From: an uncultured Armatimonadota bacterium
GTDB lineage: Bacteria > Armatimonadota > Fimbriimonadia > Fimbriimonadales > Fimbriimonadaceae
DNA: 64,000 nucleotides
Reading direction: 5' to 3'
Assembly: GCA_903833215.1 (NCBI GenBank)
Contig: CAILEM010000160.1
Coordinates: forward strand, 1 to 64,000
This document shows, in pieces, positions 17,998-27,120 of this stretch. A program made the translations under genes and the position numbers. The notes beneath the pieces were generated by a model, which ran no database searches, had not been told where the DNA came from, and worked only from the letters and a program-made list of their open reading frames with translations. How positions within the stretch are numbered: position 1 is the stretch's first letter; every line of letters starts with the position of its first letter.

Positions 17998-18642
17998 CTA
18001 TTGTGTCTTCAACTCAGGCCACTGGTAGTGTCCCTCTTTGTCAACGTGAGGTCTCGGCCACCGGTGAGTCCGTTCGAAGGCTTGAAATGCCGGACGAAGG
18101 GTCTCCCAGAATGCAATGAGGCCGGGATTCCCAGCATTATCTGCGTTCATTTTTGACCAATTGGCTCTGTCCATTCGGAAGGGAAAGATCGACACCGGAA
18201 TGGCACGTTGACCTTTCGACTTGGCATAGGTCGCGAGCCGGTAAATCACATCGATGACCGGATCCGTCATCGCCAGGCACCCTGCGCTCACGTGATTTCC
18301 ATGAATGAAGATATCTTTGCCGAGATGATTTTGGTCGCCAAGGATTCGGTCGCTAGAATTCGGGTAGTTGATTCCGAGTGACAGGTGAAATTGGCTATGC
18401 GGGTTGAATCGGTTAATGTAGTAGAACCCCTCTGGTGCCTGCATATCACCGTCTCGGCGTTTTGGGCCAAGTGTTCCCGAGACGGCAGCAATCGGATAGG
18501 TCGCGATAAGGTGAAAGGGTTGCCGGTCGGATTTCGCTCCCCAAATCTCAAGAACGCGCTCAAATTTAAACGCGCGAAGGCCAATTCGAGGCATTTCGGG
18601 GACGCGACTCAAAGCAAGGAAGGGGATGCAGGCGGCAAGCAT
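17998..18642 (-). CDS. L,D-transpeptidase (YkuD domain)
   Basis: The 214-residue protein has the YkuD signature 'IHGNHVSAGCLAM' with His114 and catalytic Cys122. Upstream 'GDMQAPEGFYYINRFNPHSQFHLSLGINYPN' (about residues 64-94) is the typical substrate-proximal region of YafK-like L,D-transpeptidases. The N-terminus (MLAACIPFLALS-) may be a short signal peptide. Such enzymes make 3-3 crosslinks in peptidoglycan, attach lipoproteins, or (YafK) release them. It is followed by a membrane methyltransferase on the same transcript. Confidence 0.88.
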   Translation of the reverse strand: MLAACIPFLALSRVPEMPRIGLRAFKFERVLEIWGAKSDRQPFHLIATYPIAAVSGTLGPKRRDGDMQAPEGFYYINRFNPHSQFHLSLGINYPNSSDRILGDQNHLGKDIFIHGNHVSAGCLAMTDPVIDVIYRLATYAKSKGQRAIPVSIFPFRMDRANWSKMNADNAGNPGLIAFWETLRPAFQAFERTHRWPRPHVDKEGHYQWPELKTQ

Positions 18643-18822
18643 TGGTATCCATTAACATTATCACCACGTTAGTGTGAAGGAACACTCTTTTTGGATCGGG
18701 GTGTCGTCCAGCGGAACTTCAACTGACGATTTCTGTCTAGTAGTTCGGGGCCGATCGCCATAAGATGGCACCGCTATAGGGCGTCGAGTTCTTGGGTCGA
18801 AGAGTGGAAGGTTAGAAAATCA

Positions 18823-21339
18823 ATGAGCGACAGTCAGCCAGTGCAGGGAATTCTGGATCTCGAAGTTGATGCGCTCATCGCGAAGGTGAACTCTACTCGT
18901 GCCGGTCTTTCATCGAGCGATGCATCGACACGATTGGCATCTCAACCTGTATCCAAATCAAACGCTCCTAGCGCGTGGACGAGTCTCCTGCTTCAGTTCA
19001 CTAACCCAATACAGATCCTCCTTATCGTCGCAGCCGTGCTAAGTGGCGCGTTCGGAGAGTTCGCCGATTGCCTAATCATCGTCTTCATTCTTCTCGCGAG
19101 TGGGCTGCTGAGTTTCGTCCAAGAGTTCCGGGCCGGAAACGCGGTTGCTGCGCTGATGAAGCTTGTCGAGACGCAGTGCACGGTATTTCGGGACGGAAAG
19201 TCGAGCCAGATTCCACTCGCGAATGTCGTACCCGGCGATGTCGTCGGACTGACGGCTGGTTCGGTCATTCCCGGCGATGGCTTGGTTTTTGAAGAGGACT
19301 CCCTTTTTGTGGATCAGGCCTCCTTGACTGGCGAGAGTTATCCCGTCGAAAAGTCGATCAAACCCGGTGAGAACAAGGTGTTTGCTGGCACGCATGTCGT
19401 GAGTGGAACGGCGAAGGCGATTGTCGCGCTCACTGGCACGAATACGCAGCTTGGGGGGATCGCTGATGCGCTCAAGGCGAAGCGACCGGAAGGGGATTTT
19501 CAACGGGGTATTCGGCAGCTAGGCGTTTTACTCATCCAACTCACGATCTTTCTCACGCTGCTCGTGCTAATGATCAACTTGCTTGCTCAGCGGCCGATCC
19601 TAGAGTCATTCATGTTTTCCCTGGCCCTTGCGGTGGGATTGACTCCACAACTGCTCCCTGCAATTGTCAGTATTAACCTCTCGCGTGGAGCAATGGCGAT
19701 GGCGCGTGACAGTGTCATCGTCAAGCGATTGTCCTCGATCGAGAACTTCGGCTCGATGAATGTCCTTTGCTCTGACAAAACTGGCACGCTGACACTGGGG
19801 ACGGTCAGCGTTTCAAAAGCACTTGACCCTCAAGGGCAGGATTCAAGTCGCGGACTAGAACTTAGCCAATTGAATGCCGTTTTTGAGTCGGGCTATATCA
19901 ACCCGATCGATCAAGCTCTGCGCGATTGTGCTCCCAAGGGGCTTGCCGACACCGCGACCAAGCTCGGTGAATTGCCCTATGATTTCCAGCGAAAGCGTCT
20001 AAGCGTATTGGTGGATCAAAACGGTGTGAAGACGCTTATTTCAAAAGGCGCGCTCGCCTCTGTCCTAAAGTGCTGCACGATGGCGAGTTCTGCAAAGAGT
20101 CCCATTCCACTGGAACCGTTGAGAGCGCAAATCCAAGCTGACTTTGAAATATTTAGCGAACAGGGTTTTCGGGTTTTGGGAGTCGCCACCCGGGTGATGA
20201 CGAGCAGTAAGCAACTTGTGTTCGATGACGAGAAGGAGATGGTTTTCGAGGGGCTTTTGTTGCTTGAAGACCCGCTCAGGACGGAGAGCGCTGCTACTGT
20301 CAAGCGGCTCGCCAGTATTGGGATCGAACTCAAAATGATCACGGGCGATAACCGCCACGTGTCCGCACATCTAGGCACCATTCTGGGACTGAAACATGGC
20401 CTACTTGCTGGCGAGGAAATTGATAAGCTTTCCGATGACGCACTTCAAGTTCGTGTTAAGCGCACTTCAATTTTCGCAGAGATCGAACCCAGGCAGAAGC
20501 AGAGGATCATTCTCTCCCTAAAGAAATCTGGTTCTGTTGTCGGTTACATCGGTGATGGAATCAACGACGGCCCCGCACTGCATGCCTCCGACGTCAGCAT
20601 TTCTGTGGCCAACGCGGTAGACGTTGCCAAGGAAGCCGCCGACTTCGTAATGCTTAAGCCGGACCTTAGCGTCCTCATCGGTGCGGTGCTGGAAGGTCGG
20701 CGAACCTTTACCAACACCATGAAGTACATCTTCATGGCGACGAGTGCGAATTTTGGGAACATGTTCAGCCTTGCTGGAGCAAGCCTTCTCATTCCGTTCC
20801 TGCCACTCTTGGCAAAGCAAGTCTTGCTCACAAACCTTCTCACCGACCTCCCGGAAATGACGATCGCGGGCGATAACGTCGACGACGAAGTCCTCCAAAA
20901 ACGACAGAAGTGGGATCTGGCATTTCTCCGCCGGTTCATGATGATTTTCGGACTGCTGAGTTCGGTGTTTGATTTCACAACCTTTGGCGTTCTCATCTGG
21001 TTGAAGGCTCCACCCGAGCTGTTTCGAACGGCTTGGTTCACGGAGTCGGTGTTGTCCGCCAGTTTAATCGTGCTCGTCTTTAGGTCTCGGCGATGGTTGG
21101 GGCAGTCTCGTCCGTCTACCGCATTGTTATCGACGACGCTGGCAACGTGTGGCGCGGTGCTTGTCATTCCATTCACACCACTCGCCGGACCGTTAGGATT
21201 CCGAGCACTTTCCTTTGGATTGTTAGGTTTGATCCTCTTGATCGTCGTGCTCTACGTTGCATCCGCTGAGATTGCGAAGCACTGGTTCTTCGGCACGCTC
21301 CACAAGCACGGAAAGCCCAAAGTGGTGGGTCAGCGCTGA
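18823..21339 (+). CDS. mgtA: P-type ATPase, MgtA/P3B class (Mg2+ import)
   Basis: The 838-residue protein has the full P-type ATPase layout: a cation-ATPase N-domain, 'LTGESYPVEK' in the actuator domain, the phosphorylated Asp in 'SDKTGTLT' (about residue 318), 'KGALASVLKCC' in the nucleotide domain, and the hinge 'GDGINDGPAL'. M4 'GLTPQLLPAIVSINLSRGAMAMAR' matches Mg2+ transporters of the MgtA/MgtB class, and the C-terminal bundle is long. MgtA imports Mg2+ down its gradient with ATP. GGAAGG lies 11 bases upstream of the ATG. I saw no Mg2+ riboswitch in the 180-base upstream region. Confidence 0.92.
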   Translation: MSDSQPVQGILDLEVDALIAKVNSTRAGLSSSDASTRLASQPVSKSNAPSAWTSLLLQFTNPIQILLIVAAVLSGAFGEFADCLIIVFILLASGLLSFVQEFRAGNAVAALMKLVETQCTVFRDGKSSQIPLANVVPGDVVGLTAGSVIPGDGLVFEEDSLFVDQASLTGESYPVEKSIKPGENKVFAGTHVVSGTAKAIVALTGTNTQLGGIADALKAKRPEGDFQRGIRQLGVLLIQLTIFLTLLVLMINLLAQRPILESFMFSLALAVGLTPQLLPAIVSINLSRGAMAMARDSVIVKRLSSIENFGSMNVLCSDKTGTLTLGTVSVSKALDPQGQDSSRGLELSQLNAVFESGYINPIDQALRDCAPKGLADTATKLGELPYDFQRKRLSVLVDQNGVKTLISKGALASVLKCCTMASSAKSPIPLEPLRAQIQADFEIFSEQGFRVLGVATRVMTSSKQLVFDDEKEMVFEGLLLLEDPLRTESAATVKRLASIGIELKMITGDNRHVSAHLGTILGLKHGLLAGEEIDKLSDDALQVRVKRTSIFAEIEPRQKQRIILSLKKSGSVVGYIGDGINDGPALHASDVSISVANAVDVAKEAADFVMLKPDLSVLIGAVLEGRRTFTNTMKYIFMATSANFGNMFSLAGASLLIPFLPLLAKQVLLTNLLTDLPEMTIAGDNVDDEVLQKRQKWDLAFLRRFMMIFGLLSSVFDFTTFGVLIWLKAPPELFRTAWFTESVLSASLIVLVFRSRRWLGQSRPSTALLSTTLATCGAVLVIPFTPLAGPLGFRALSFGLLGLILLIVVLYVASAEIAKHWFFGTLHKHGKPKVVGQR

Positions 21340-21451
21340 AACGGCAGGGAGCCTTAGATTGTTAGGCGGTCAATCCATATGAGGGACCGGTTGGGTGGAA
21401 TGCCCAATCAGTCCAGTAAGTAGATATCGTCGCCTCGGACTTTCAGAAATA

Positions 21452-21472
21452 ATCTACAATTGATATGTAGAT
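21452..21472 (+). promoter_or_regulatory. Inverted-repeat operator with -10 box before vapBC
   Basis: ATCTACA-N7-TGTAGAT overlaps a TACAAT -10-like hexamer (21455-21460) and ends 16 bases before the antitoxin ATG. The position is typical of autoregulation by AbrB-type antitoxins. Confidence 0.65.
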
Positions 21473-21488
21473 CATAAGGAGTCAGAAG

Positions 21489-21719
21489 ATGCGAGTTTCG
21501 AAATGGGGGAATAGCTTGGCGGTCCGTATTCCAGCAAGTATCGTTGATGCTCTGAATCTGACCGAAGGTGACTCAATTGAAATCAGGCTTGCTCGGGACG
21601 GGGCGTTTGAAATAGCCGAGAGTTCACATGCAAAGGAAGCATTAGGGCGATTGCGAGCGATCCGAAAGCCTATGCCAACAGATTTCAAGTTTGACCGCAG
21701 CGAAATCAATGAGCGATAG
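21489..21719 (+). CDS. vapB: AbrB/MazE-type antitoxin (VapB-like)
   Basis: The 76-residue protein starts with the SpoVT/AbrB swapped-hairpin pattern 'MRVSKWGNSLAVRIPASIVDALNL', followed by 'GDSIEIR', then a toxin-binding tail ending 'KFDRSEINER'. An AAGGAG site lies seven bases before the ATG, with an inverted repeat just upstream. The last codons overlap the start of the PIN toxin gene (the toxin ATG is inside the antitoxin frame), as usual for TA operons. Confidence 0.88.
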   Translation: MRVSKWGNSLAVRIPASIVDALNLTEGDSIEIRLARDGAFEIAESSHAKEALGRLRAIRKPMPTDFKFDRSEINER

Positions 21720-22110
21720 GGTCTTCTTCGACACGAACATACTCGTGTATTCACTGGCTGAAAGTGAACCCAGGAGTGCGACTGCCGAAGCTCTTCTTTC
21801 CAGAGGAGGTTACATCAGTGTGCAGGTCCTCAATGAATTGACGGCGGTTGGCCGCCGCAAATTCAATATGAGTTGGAGTGATATATCAATAGCCTTGGAG
21901 GCTATTCGTACTTTGTGCCATCCAGCATTGGGAATTTCGCTCGCGACTCACGAGGCTGCGGTCAAGATAGCTGGACGCTACGGTTACACAATTTATGATT
22001 CTTTGATCGTTGCTTCAGCCCTGGAGGCGAAATGCACAGTGCTCTATTCGGAGGATATGGGTTCGGGGCAAGTGATCAATGAATCGCTCACGATTCGAAA
22101 TCCCTTCTAG
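21709..22110 (+). CDS. vapC: PIN-domain ribonuclease toxin (VapC-like)
   Basis: I choose the ATG at 21709 (133 residues, 'MSDRVFFDTNILVYSLAE'), which overlaps the antitoxin stop; a TTG at 21691 is less likely. PIN acidic residues are visible: Asp in 'FFDTNILVY', Glu in 'QVLNELTAVGRRK', Asp in 'IYDSLIVASAL', and Asp in 'YSEDMGSG'. These bind Mg2+/Mn2+ for RNA cleavage. VapC toxins usually cut tRNA or rRNA; the target here is unknown. Confidence 0.88.
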   Translation: MSDRVFFDTNILVYSLAESEPRSATAEALLSRGGYISVQVLNELTAVGRRKFNMSWSDISIALEAIRTLCHPALGISLATHEAAVKIAGRYGYTIYDSLIVASALEAKCTVLYSEDMGSGQVINESLTIRNPF

Positions 22111-22113
22111 CGA

Positions 22114-23106
22114 TCAAGGTTTGATCTTCTGAGGTTTTCCAATCTTCTTCCCGAAGAGTTGGCTTAGCCGCTCGGCAAGTCGCTTCGACTTCTTTGACGA
22201 GAAGCAAGCGGTGATCAGGGTGTCTTCGACGACCATTAATGAGCCTGACACGACCAACTCACCCTTTTGCATCTCGAGCCAGCTCCACGTCTGGTCTGTT
22301 TCGAGCCTGAAGTCCGGGTGTTCGCTCAGGATTACGTCAAATTCGGGTCCGGTTAAGCTCAAGCTAAAGCCGTTCGAAATAACCTCAGCAAGTTCGGCCT
22401 CCATGCTGTTTTGTAATTTCTCAAATGCCTCGTCAGGACCGTTTATCGCAATCCATCCGGTTAGCGCACCGTCAAGAGCATCTTCGATGCCCCACTCGAC
22501 TAGGTCGGCAAGATATTCTGGATCGGCCAATTCCTCTGCAGTACTCTGTTCTTTGTATGCTAAGAAGGCTTCCTTCCTCATGTCCTCCAACTGGCGCATC
22601 GCCTGTGGAGGAACGCCCACCATCCCTTGCGTCATGATGGTCTTTCCCTCCACGAGGATGAACTTCGCTCGAATCAGGTCACCCTTGGTTAGGAATGTTT
22701 TGGCTTCGGGGATTCGAGTCTTGTACGTCGCATTCTTTCGAAACACATCTTTGAATTCGACGTGATCATCGTGAGAGAGTTTTGCGACCTCGAAAACGGA
22801 GCAAACTGCATTTTGCAGAGCGCGCACGAATTCAAGTTGAGACGGTGTTGGAGGCACCTCTGTGTTCTCCGCGTACTCATCCAGGATCTGTTCGTCTTGA
22901 TAAAAAACGAAATCCTCCATTAGGCACAAATTCACCAGTTCTTGGAGGTCCTCGTCCATCCCGTCCATGTATTCGTACATGGGTAGGCCGAATGCCGATT
23001 GAAAGTCCTCGGCGAAATCTTCGCAAAACTCCCCATAGGTCTCGGCCCAGTCCGAGGTCTCGATCCACTCAGCTAAAGCAAAAAGGGCGTCTGCAAATTC
23101 TTCCAT
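22114..23106 (-). CDS. Acidic cytosolic protein of unknown function
   Basis: The 330-residue product is strongly acidic in its N-terminal third (many Asp/Glu in residues 1-90) and ends in a basic tail ('KKSKRLAERLSQLFGKKIGKPQKIKP'). It has no signal peptide, membrane segment or recognisable motif. Codon use and length support a real gene, and the frame is open throughout with an ATG start. A CATAAT hexamer lies 11 bases before the ATG on the minus strand. It sits between two VapBC modules and stops three bases from the first toxin gene. It could be a cargo gene of this TA-rich segment. Confidence 0.65.
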   Translation of the reverse strand: MEEFADALFALAEWIETSDWAETYGEFCEDFAEDFQSAFGLPMYEYMDGMDEDLQELVNLCLMEDFVFYQDEQILDEYAENTEVPPTPSQLEFVRALQNAVCSVFEVAKLSHDDHVEFKDVFRKNATYKTRIPEAKTFLTKGDLIRAKFILVEGKTIMTQGMVGVPPQAMRQLEDMRKEAFLAYKEQSTAEELADPEYLADLVEWGIEDALDGALTGWIAINGPDEAFEKLQNSMEAELAEVISNGFSLSLTGPEFDVILSEHPDFRLETDQTWSWLEMQKGELVVSGSLMVVEDTLITACFSSKKSKRLAERLSQLFGKKIGKPQKIKP

Positions 23107-23154
23107 GACTGTGGCTAATTATGGCCTCTGGACCTTGAGAACGCCTCTTCGGAG

Positions 23155-23541
23155 TTACCACAAGCGCCGGACTTTGTACGCATCCAGTTTTTCATCTATG
23201 CTCAAAAGGGTTAAATTCTCGATCTTAGCCTGAGCTACCAGTAGCCTATCAAATGGATCTCCGTGTACTAAGGGAAGTTGCCTTAGCTGGAGCAGGTGCT
23301 TTCTGGAAATATCGAGAAACTGCAGACCATTACCTTCGATCTCATGATTGAACACAGATTCAAGCGGCGCACCGAAGTCTAGGCGGCCCAACCCATGCTT
23401 GATGGCTATCTCCCAGCAGGAAGCGGCGCTCACATATCTGTCGTTCTGAGAATCTTCAATCTTCTCACGCGCATTTTTCGAAAGCCTAAGGTCCCCAGAG
23501 ATGAACCACAGGAACGCATGAGTGTCAAGCAATACCTGCAT
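23155..23541 (-). CDS. vapC: PIN-domain ribonuclease toxin (VapC-like), second module
   Basis: The product is 128 residues from ATG 23541 (a GTG at 23544 is also possible). It shows the PIN pattern of PIN_Sll0205-type toxins: 'QVLLDTHAFLWFISGD', then 'AASCWEIAIKHGLGRL', 'HGDPFDRLLVAQA' and 'LLSIDEKLDAY', with four conserved acidic residues. The ATG shares a base with the antitoxin stop (TGATG). This subfamily differs from the VapC at 21709, so the two modules are not a recent duplication. Confidence 0.9.
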   Translation of the reverse strand: MQVLLDTHAFLWFISGDLRLSKNAREKIEDSQNDRYVSAASCWEIAIKHGLGRLDFGAPLESVFNHEIEGNGLQFLDISRKHLLQLRQLPLVHGDPFDRLLVAQAKIENLTLLSIDEKLDAYKVRRLW

Positions 23542-23750
23542 CACACAAAGTCTTCAAAGCCGGGAATGGGATCATCGAAGTTGTCGCAGATTTTCACTTT
23601 TCCCTTCAAACGACCAAAAACGCTTTTTTGTCTAGGCTGAGGGGCCTCAGTGACAACACTAACTTGGACGGTTTGCCCAGGAGCTAGTTCTGGAAAGATC
23701 AATTCGATTTTTCCGCCAGTTCCCACCTCAATCGACCTTGTCACTTCCAT
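23541..23750 (-). CDS. vapB: Antitoxin partner of the second VapC
   Basis: The 69-residue protein has an N-terminal beta-strand segment and a C-terminal 'SVFGRLKGKVKICDNFDDPIPGFEDFV' region, which is the usual toxin-wrapping tail of antitoxins paired with Sll0205-type PIN toxins. Spacing to the toxin is translationally coupled. No Shine-Dalgarno site is present; a TATAGT hexamer at 23758-23763 lies seven bases before the ATG. Confidence 0.85.
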   Translation of the reverse strand: MEVTRSIEVGTGGKIELIFPELAPGQTVQVSVVTEAPQPRQKSVFGRLKGKVKICDNFDDPIPGFEDFV

Positions 23751-23757
23751 ACCAATT

Positions 23758-23763
23758 ACTATA
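23758..23763 (-). promoter_or_regulatory. -10-like hexamer before second vapBC
   Basis: TATAGT (minus strand) lies seven bases before the antitoxin ATG without a Shine-Dalgarno site, consistent with a leaderless transcript. Confidence 0.45.
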
Positions 23764-23810
23764 CGCCGAATACGCGGGCTGTCTTACCGAATCGTACAAC
23801 GCGTGCGGAA

Positions 23811-23816
23811 CATAAT
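23811..23816 (+). promoter_or_regulatory. -10-like hexamer before rhamnosidase
   Basis: CATAAT lies six bases before the ATG of the GH78 gene, and no Shine-Dalgarno site is seen. Confidence 0.4.
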
Positions 23817-23822
23817 GAACTC

Positions 23823-26800
23823 ATGTTGCTGGCAGCGTTGCTTGGGTCTGTTTTGCTTTCTGGCTTTGGCACGTCGGCGGGGACGAGTGCTATGAATCCT
23901 TATCATCTCACCTGCGAGTATTCGCAGAACCCACTTGGAATTGACGTTGCCGCACCAGAACTTGGTTGGTGGCTAGAAGCGAATGCACGTGGTCAACTAC
24001 AATCTGCCTACCAGGTGGTGGTTGCAACGAGTTCACAGAATCTGGATTCAGGGCACTATGACCTTTGGGATTCAGGCAAAGTCGCAAGCGGTCAATCCGC
24101 CCATGTTGAGTACAGCGGAAAAGCGCTTGCTGCCGGAACCCAGGCTTTTTGGAAGGTGCGTTGCTGGGACCAACTTGGCCACTTATCGGCGTGGAGCAAA
24201 CCGAATGTATGGAGTATGGGGCTGCTTCAGCCGAGCGACTGGAAAGGGCAATGGATCGCAGCGACGAATCGGCTGAGTGTCACCGGCCAAACCGGCCTAA
24301 CAGGATTTCACGCCCTGGAAGCAACTTCTGGGGATGACACGAAATGGGTTCAAGTGGACTTGGGTTCGGTTCAGCCGATCGACGCGGTGATTCTTCATAA
24401 GCCGTCTCCGTCGGGATTCGACACTCGCACTGGTTTTGGATTTCCACACCAGTTTCGAATCGAAGTTTCTGACAATCCCGCGATGGCGAACCCCAAAGTA
24501 GTCGTTGATCACACAAGAAGTGATTATTCAGCGACCGGCAATGATCCGGAATCGTTTTCGGCGCATGCGGTGCACGGGCGTTATGTCCGGGTCACCGCCA
24601 CTAAATTGTGGAATCGTCAGTCTGGGCCTGCCCCCTACTGCTTTGCCCTTTCCGAACTTGAGGTTATCTCGGGCAAACGGAACGCCGCCCTAGGAGCGAA
24701 AGTCTCGGCGAAGGACAGTGTGGAAAACGGCGAATGGGCAATGAGCCGCCTGACCGACGGCAAATCACTCGAAACGATGGCGTCGTCCGGGCACGGAGAC
24801 CCTGGCAATGCGGCCGTAATGCTTCGAAAGGAGTTTGAAACTCGCGGAAAGATCGTTCGAGCTACGGCATACCTTTGTGGGCTTGGATACTCGGAGCTCA
24901 TGATCAACGGGCGGAAGATAGGTGATCATGTCCTTGATCCTGGGTTCACTGACTTCTCCCGAAGGTCGCTGTATGTGACATATGACGTTACGAAGGAGAT
25001 TGCCGAGGGGCAAAACGCTGTCGGAATCTTGTTGGGAGGCGGATGGTTTAATCTTGGAACTCCTGACCTCTTTGGCTTTGAGAATGCACCTTGGGCTGCT
25101 TCACCAAGAGCAAGGTTGAACCTGACACTCGAGTACCAAGATGGCTCTCAACAGACCATCGCCACCGACCCAACGTGGAAATGGTCGACAGGGGCCATCA
25201 CCTTTAACAGCGTACGCGGAGGAGAAACGATTGACGCGAGAGTTGACCAACCTGGGTGGAGTACGACTGGATTTTCTGCTCGCAACTGGAAACCTGCGGT
25301 ATCCGTAAGTGGCCCGACGGGCAAGCTTGTCGCGCAACAACACCCTCCTATTCGCGCCCATGGTTCCATCCGACCGGTGAAGATCAGTTCTCCCAAACCA
25401 GGGGTGTACCTATTTGACTTCGGTGTGAATATCGCCGGCTGGGCAACCCTTCGCACTCACGGCCCTAAGGGCACGCGTGTCTCCTTTGAGTACAACGAAG
25501 CGCTCAATCCAGACGGGACCGTCAACATGCGGCACACCGCGAGTCACACCTATGGCCGCTTTCAAACCGATGAGTTCATTCTCGCTGGAACCGGAATCGA
25601 GGAGTTTGAACCGAGATTTACCTATCACGGATTCCAATACGTTCAGGTTACTGGCCTTACCGAAAAGCCATCCTTCGATACCGTGACAGCAAAGTGGGTG
25701 ACGACGGACCAGCCAATTGCCGGTCACTTTTCGTGTTCAGACGAGCGCATCAACAAGCTGCAGGAGTTGATTCATCGGACCACTTTGAACAATATGCACG
25801 GAATTCCCACCGACTGCCCTCAAAGAGAAAAGATGGGATGGATGGACGATGGCTGCGTGATGATGGAGACGGCGTTTATGAATTTCGATTCCGCCAACTT
25901 CTATCGAAAGTGGATTCACGACATGCTCGACAGCCAAGACGCCAATGGCCATGTGCCTGACATCGTTCCTACCGATGGTTGGGGTAAATCTCACACCGGT
26001 AACCAACCCGGCGAGATGGCGGACCCGTGGTGGGGAGGCGCGATTGTTTTGGCACCATGGAAGCTTTACCAGCAATTCGGAGACACTCGAATCTTGAGGG
26101 AATCCTATGCCGGGATGAAAGCATACGTTGATTACCTCACTTCGACCGCCGAAGGTAATCTCATTCATTGGGGTCTCGGCGACTGGCTAGATGACAGCGC
26201 GGGTGGTGGAGCCCGCCGTGTTTCTGTACCACAAACATCTACCGCCGCTTACTTCTACACAGCACAGATTGTCAGCCAGGCGGCCTCTGTTCTTGGCATG
26301 GATGCCGATGCCAAGCAATATGCGGCTCTCGCATTCCAGATTGACGAGGCATTCAATGCCAAGTTCCTGCCTGCGAATGGCTTCTACGCTGCCGATAGTC
26401 AGACCGCCCAAGCGATCCCGCTGTTCGGTGGGTTGGTCCCTGAAGACCGGCGTGATTCCGTCTTGGCGGCGCTAGTCCAGAACATTAGTGAGACTCGCAC
26501 GGGCCACATAAGTGCTGGTATTGTCGGCACCCTTTATGTGTTCCACGCTTTGCAGCAAGCCGGGCGAGATGACCTCGCTTGGAAAATGCTTAAGCAGGAG
26601 GATTTTCCGGGTTGGCTGAACATGGTCAACCATGGTGCCACCGCATTTTGGGAGGACTGGAAAGGCGAGAACTCTCTCAACCACCCAACTTTGGGCTGCT
26701 TCGGTTTCTGGCTGTACCAAGGTTTGGGTGGTATTCGACCTGACCCCTCAGCACCTGGCTTCAAGAAGATCATCGTTAAACCGTACATTCCCAAAGACCT

Positions 26801-27065
26801 TCAGTGGGTGAAGTGTTCGTACGATTCTGCGCAGGGTCCGATTGTGGTGAAGTGGACACGCAAAGGTTCGAGTCTCGAACTCGACGTAACCGTCCCTGGA
26901 AATTCGTCTGCGACGATTCACGTGCCGACGTCATCTGTCGGATCTGTTACCGAATCTGGAAAGAAGCCTTCAGCGGGTGTTGGAATACAGCCGCTGGCAG
27001 GTGGTGATGGCTTCGAAGGTTTTGAGGTTGGTTCTGGGCATTATCGATTCAAGTCACGGCTTTGA
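23823..27065 (+). CDS. Secreted GH78 alpha-L-rhamnosidase with inserted discoidin-like domain
   Basis: The 1080-residue protein has an N-terminal signal (-LLAALLGSVLLSGFGTSAG-), a beta-sandwich with 'CEYSQNPLGIDVAAPELGW', then an F5/8 type C-like insertion (about residues 150-290, 'WVQVDLGSVQPIDAVILH...RYVRVTATKL'). The rhamnosidase N-domain follows, then the (alpha/alpha)6 catalytic domain and a C-terminal beta-sandwich. The catalytic motif 'DCPQREKMGWMDD' places the conserved Asp at about 664 and the likely general acid Glu at about 669. GH78 enzymes invert and release alpha-L-rhamnose from pectin or flavonoid glycosides. It heads the carbohydrate island. Confidence 0.93.
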   Translation: MLLAALLGSVLLSGFGTSAGTSAMNPYHLTCEYSQNPLGIDVAAPELGWWLEANARGQLQSAYQVVVATSSQNLDSGHYDLWDSGKVASGQSAHVEYSGKALAAGTQAFWKVRCWDQLGHLSAWSKPNVWSMGLLQPSDWKGQWIAATNRLSVTGQTGLTGFHALEATSGDDTKWVQVDLGSVQPIDAVILHKPSPSGFDTRTGFGFPHQFRIEVSDNPAMANPKVVVDHTRSDYSATGNDPESFSAHAVHGRYVRVTATKLWNRQSGPAPYCFALSELEVISGKRNAALGAKVSAKDSVENGEWAMSRLTDGKSLETMASSGHGDPGNAAVMLRKEFETRGKIVRATAYLCGLGYSELMINGRKIGDHVLDPGFTDFSRRSLYVTYDVTKEIAEGQNAVGILLGGGWFNLGTPDLFGFENAPWAASPRARLNLTLEYQDGSQQTIATDPTWKWSTGAITFNSVRGGETIDARVDQPGWSTTGFSARNWKPAVSVSGPTGKLVAQQHPPIRAHGSIRPVKISSPKPGVYLFDFGVNIAGWATLRTHGPKGTRVSFEYNEALNPDGTVNMRHTASHTYGRFQTDEFILAGTGIEEFEPRFTYHGFQYVQVTGLTEKPSFDTVTAKWVTTDQPIAGHFSCSDERINKLQELIHRTTLNNMHGIPTDCPQREKMGWMDDGCVMMETAFMNFDSANFYRKWIHDMLDSQDANGHVPDIVPTDGWGKSHTGNQPGEMADPWWGGAIVLAPWKLYQQFGDTRILRESYAGMKAYVDYLTSTAEGNLIHWGLGDWLDDSAGGGARRVSVPQTSTAAYFYTAQIVSQAASVLGMDADAKQYAALAFQIDEAFNAKFLPANGFYAADSQTAQAIPLFGGLVPEDRRDSVLAALVQNISETRTGHISAGIVGTLYVFHALQQAGRDDLAWKMLKQEDFPGWLNMVNHGATAFWEDWKGENSLNHPTLGCFGFWLYQGLGGIRPDPSAPGFKKIIVKPYIPKDLQWVKCSYDSAQGPIVVKWTRKGSSLELDVTVPGNSSATIHVPTSSVGSVTESGKKPSAGVGIQPLAGGDGFEGFEVGSGHYRFKSRL

Positions 27066-27087
27066 TCGACCATAAGCACGAGTAAAT

Positions 27088-27106
27088 ATGCTCGTAAAGC
27101 GAGCAT
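27088..27106 (+). promoter_or_regulatory. Hairpin upstream of sugar cassette
   Basis: ATGCTCG-TAAAG-CGAGCAT, a perfect 7-bp stem, lies between the rhamnosidase stop and the cupin start. No T run follows, so an operator or attenuator is as likely as a terminator. Confidence 0.4.
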
Positions 27107-27120
27107 GATGGGAAGAAGAT

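Noticed and set aside
18643-18822. Possible Mg2+ riboswitch before mgtA
   Set aside because: I looked for M-box or mgtA-leader features and found no conserved core.
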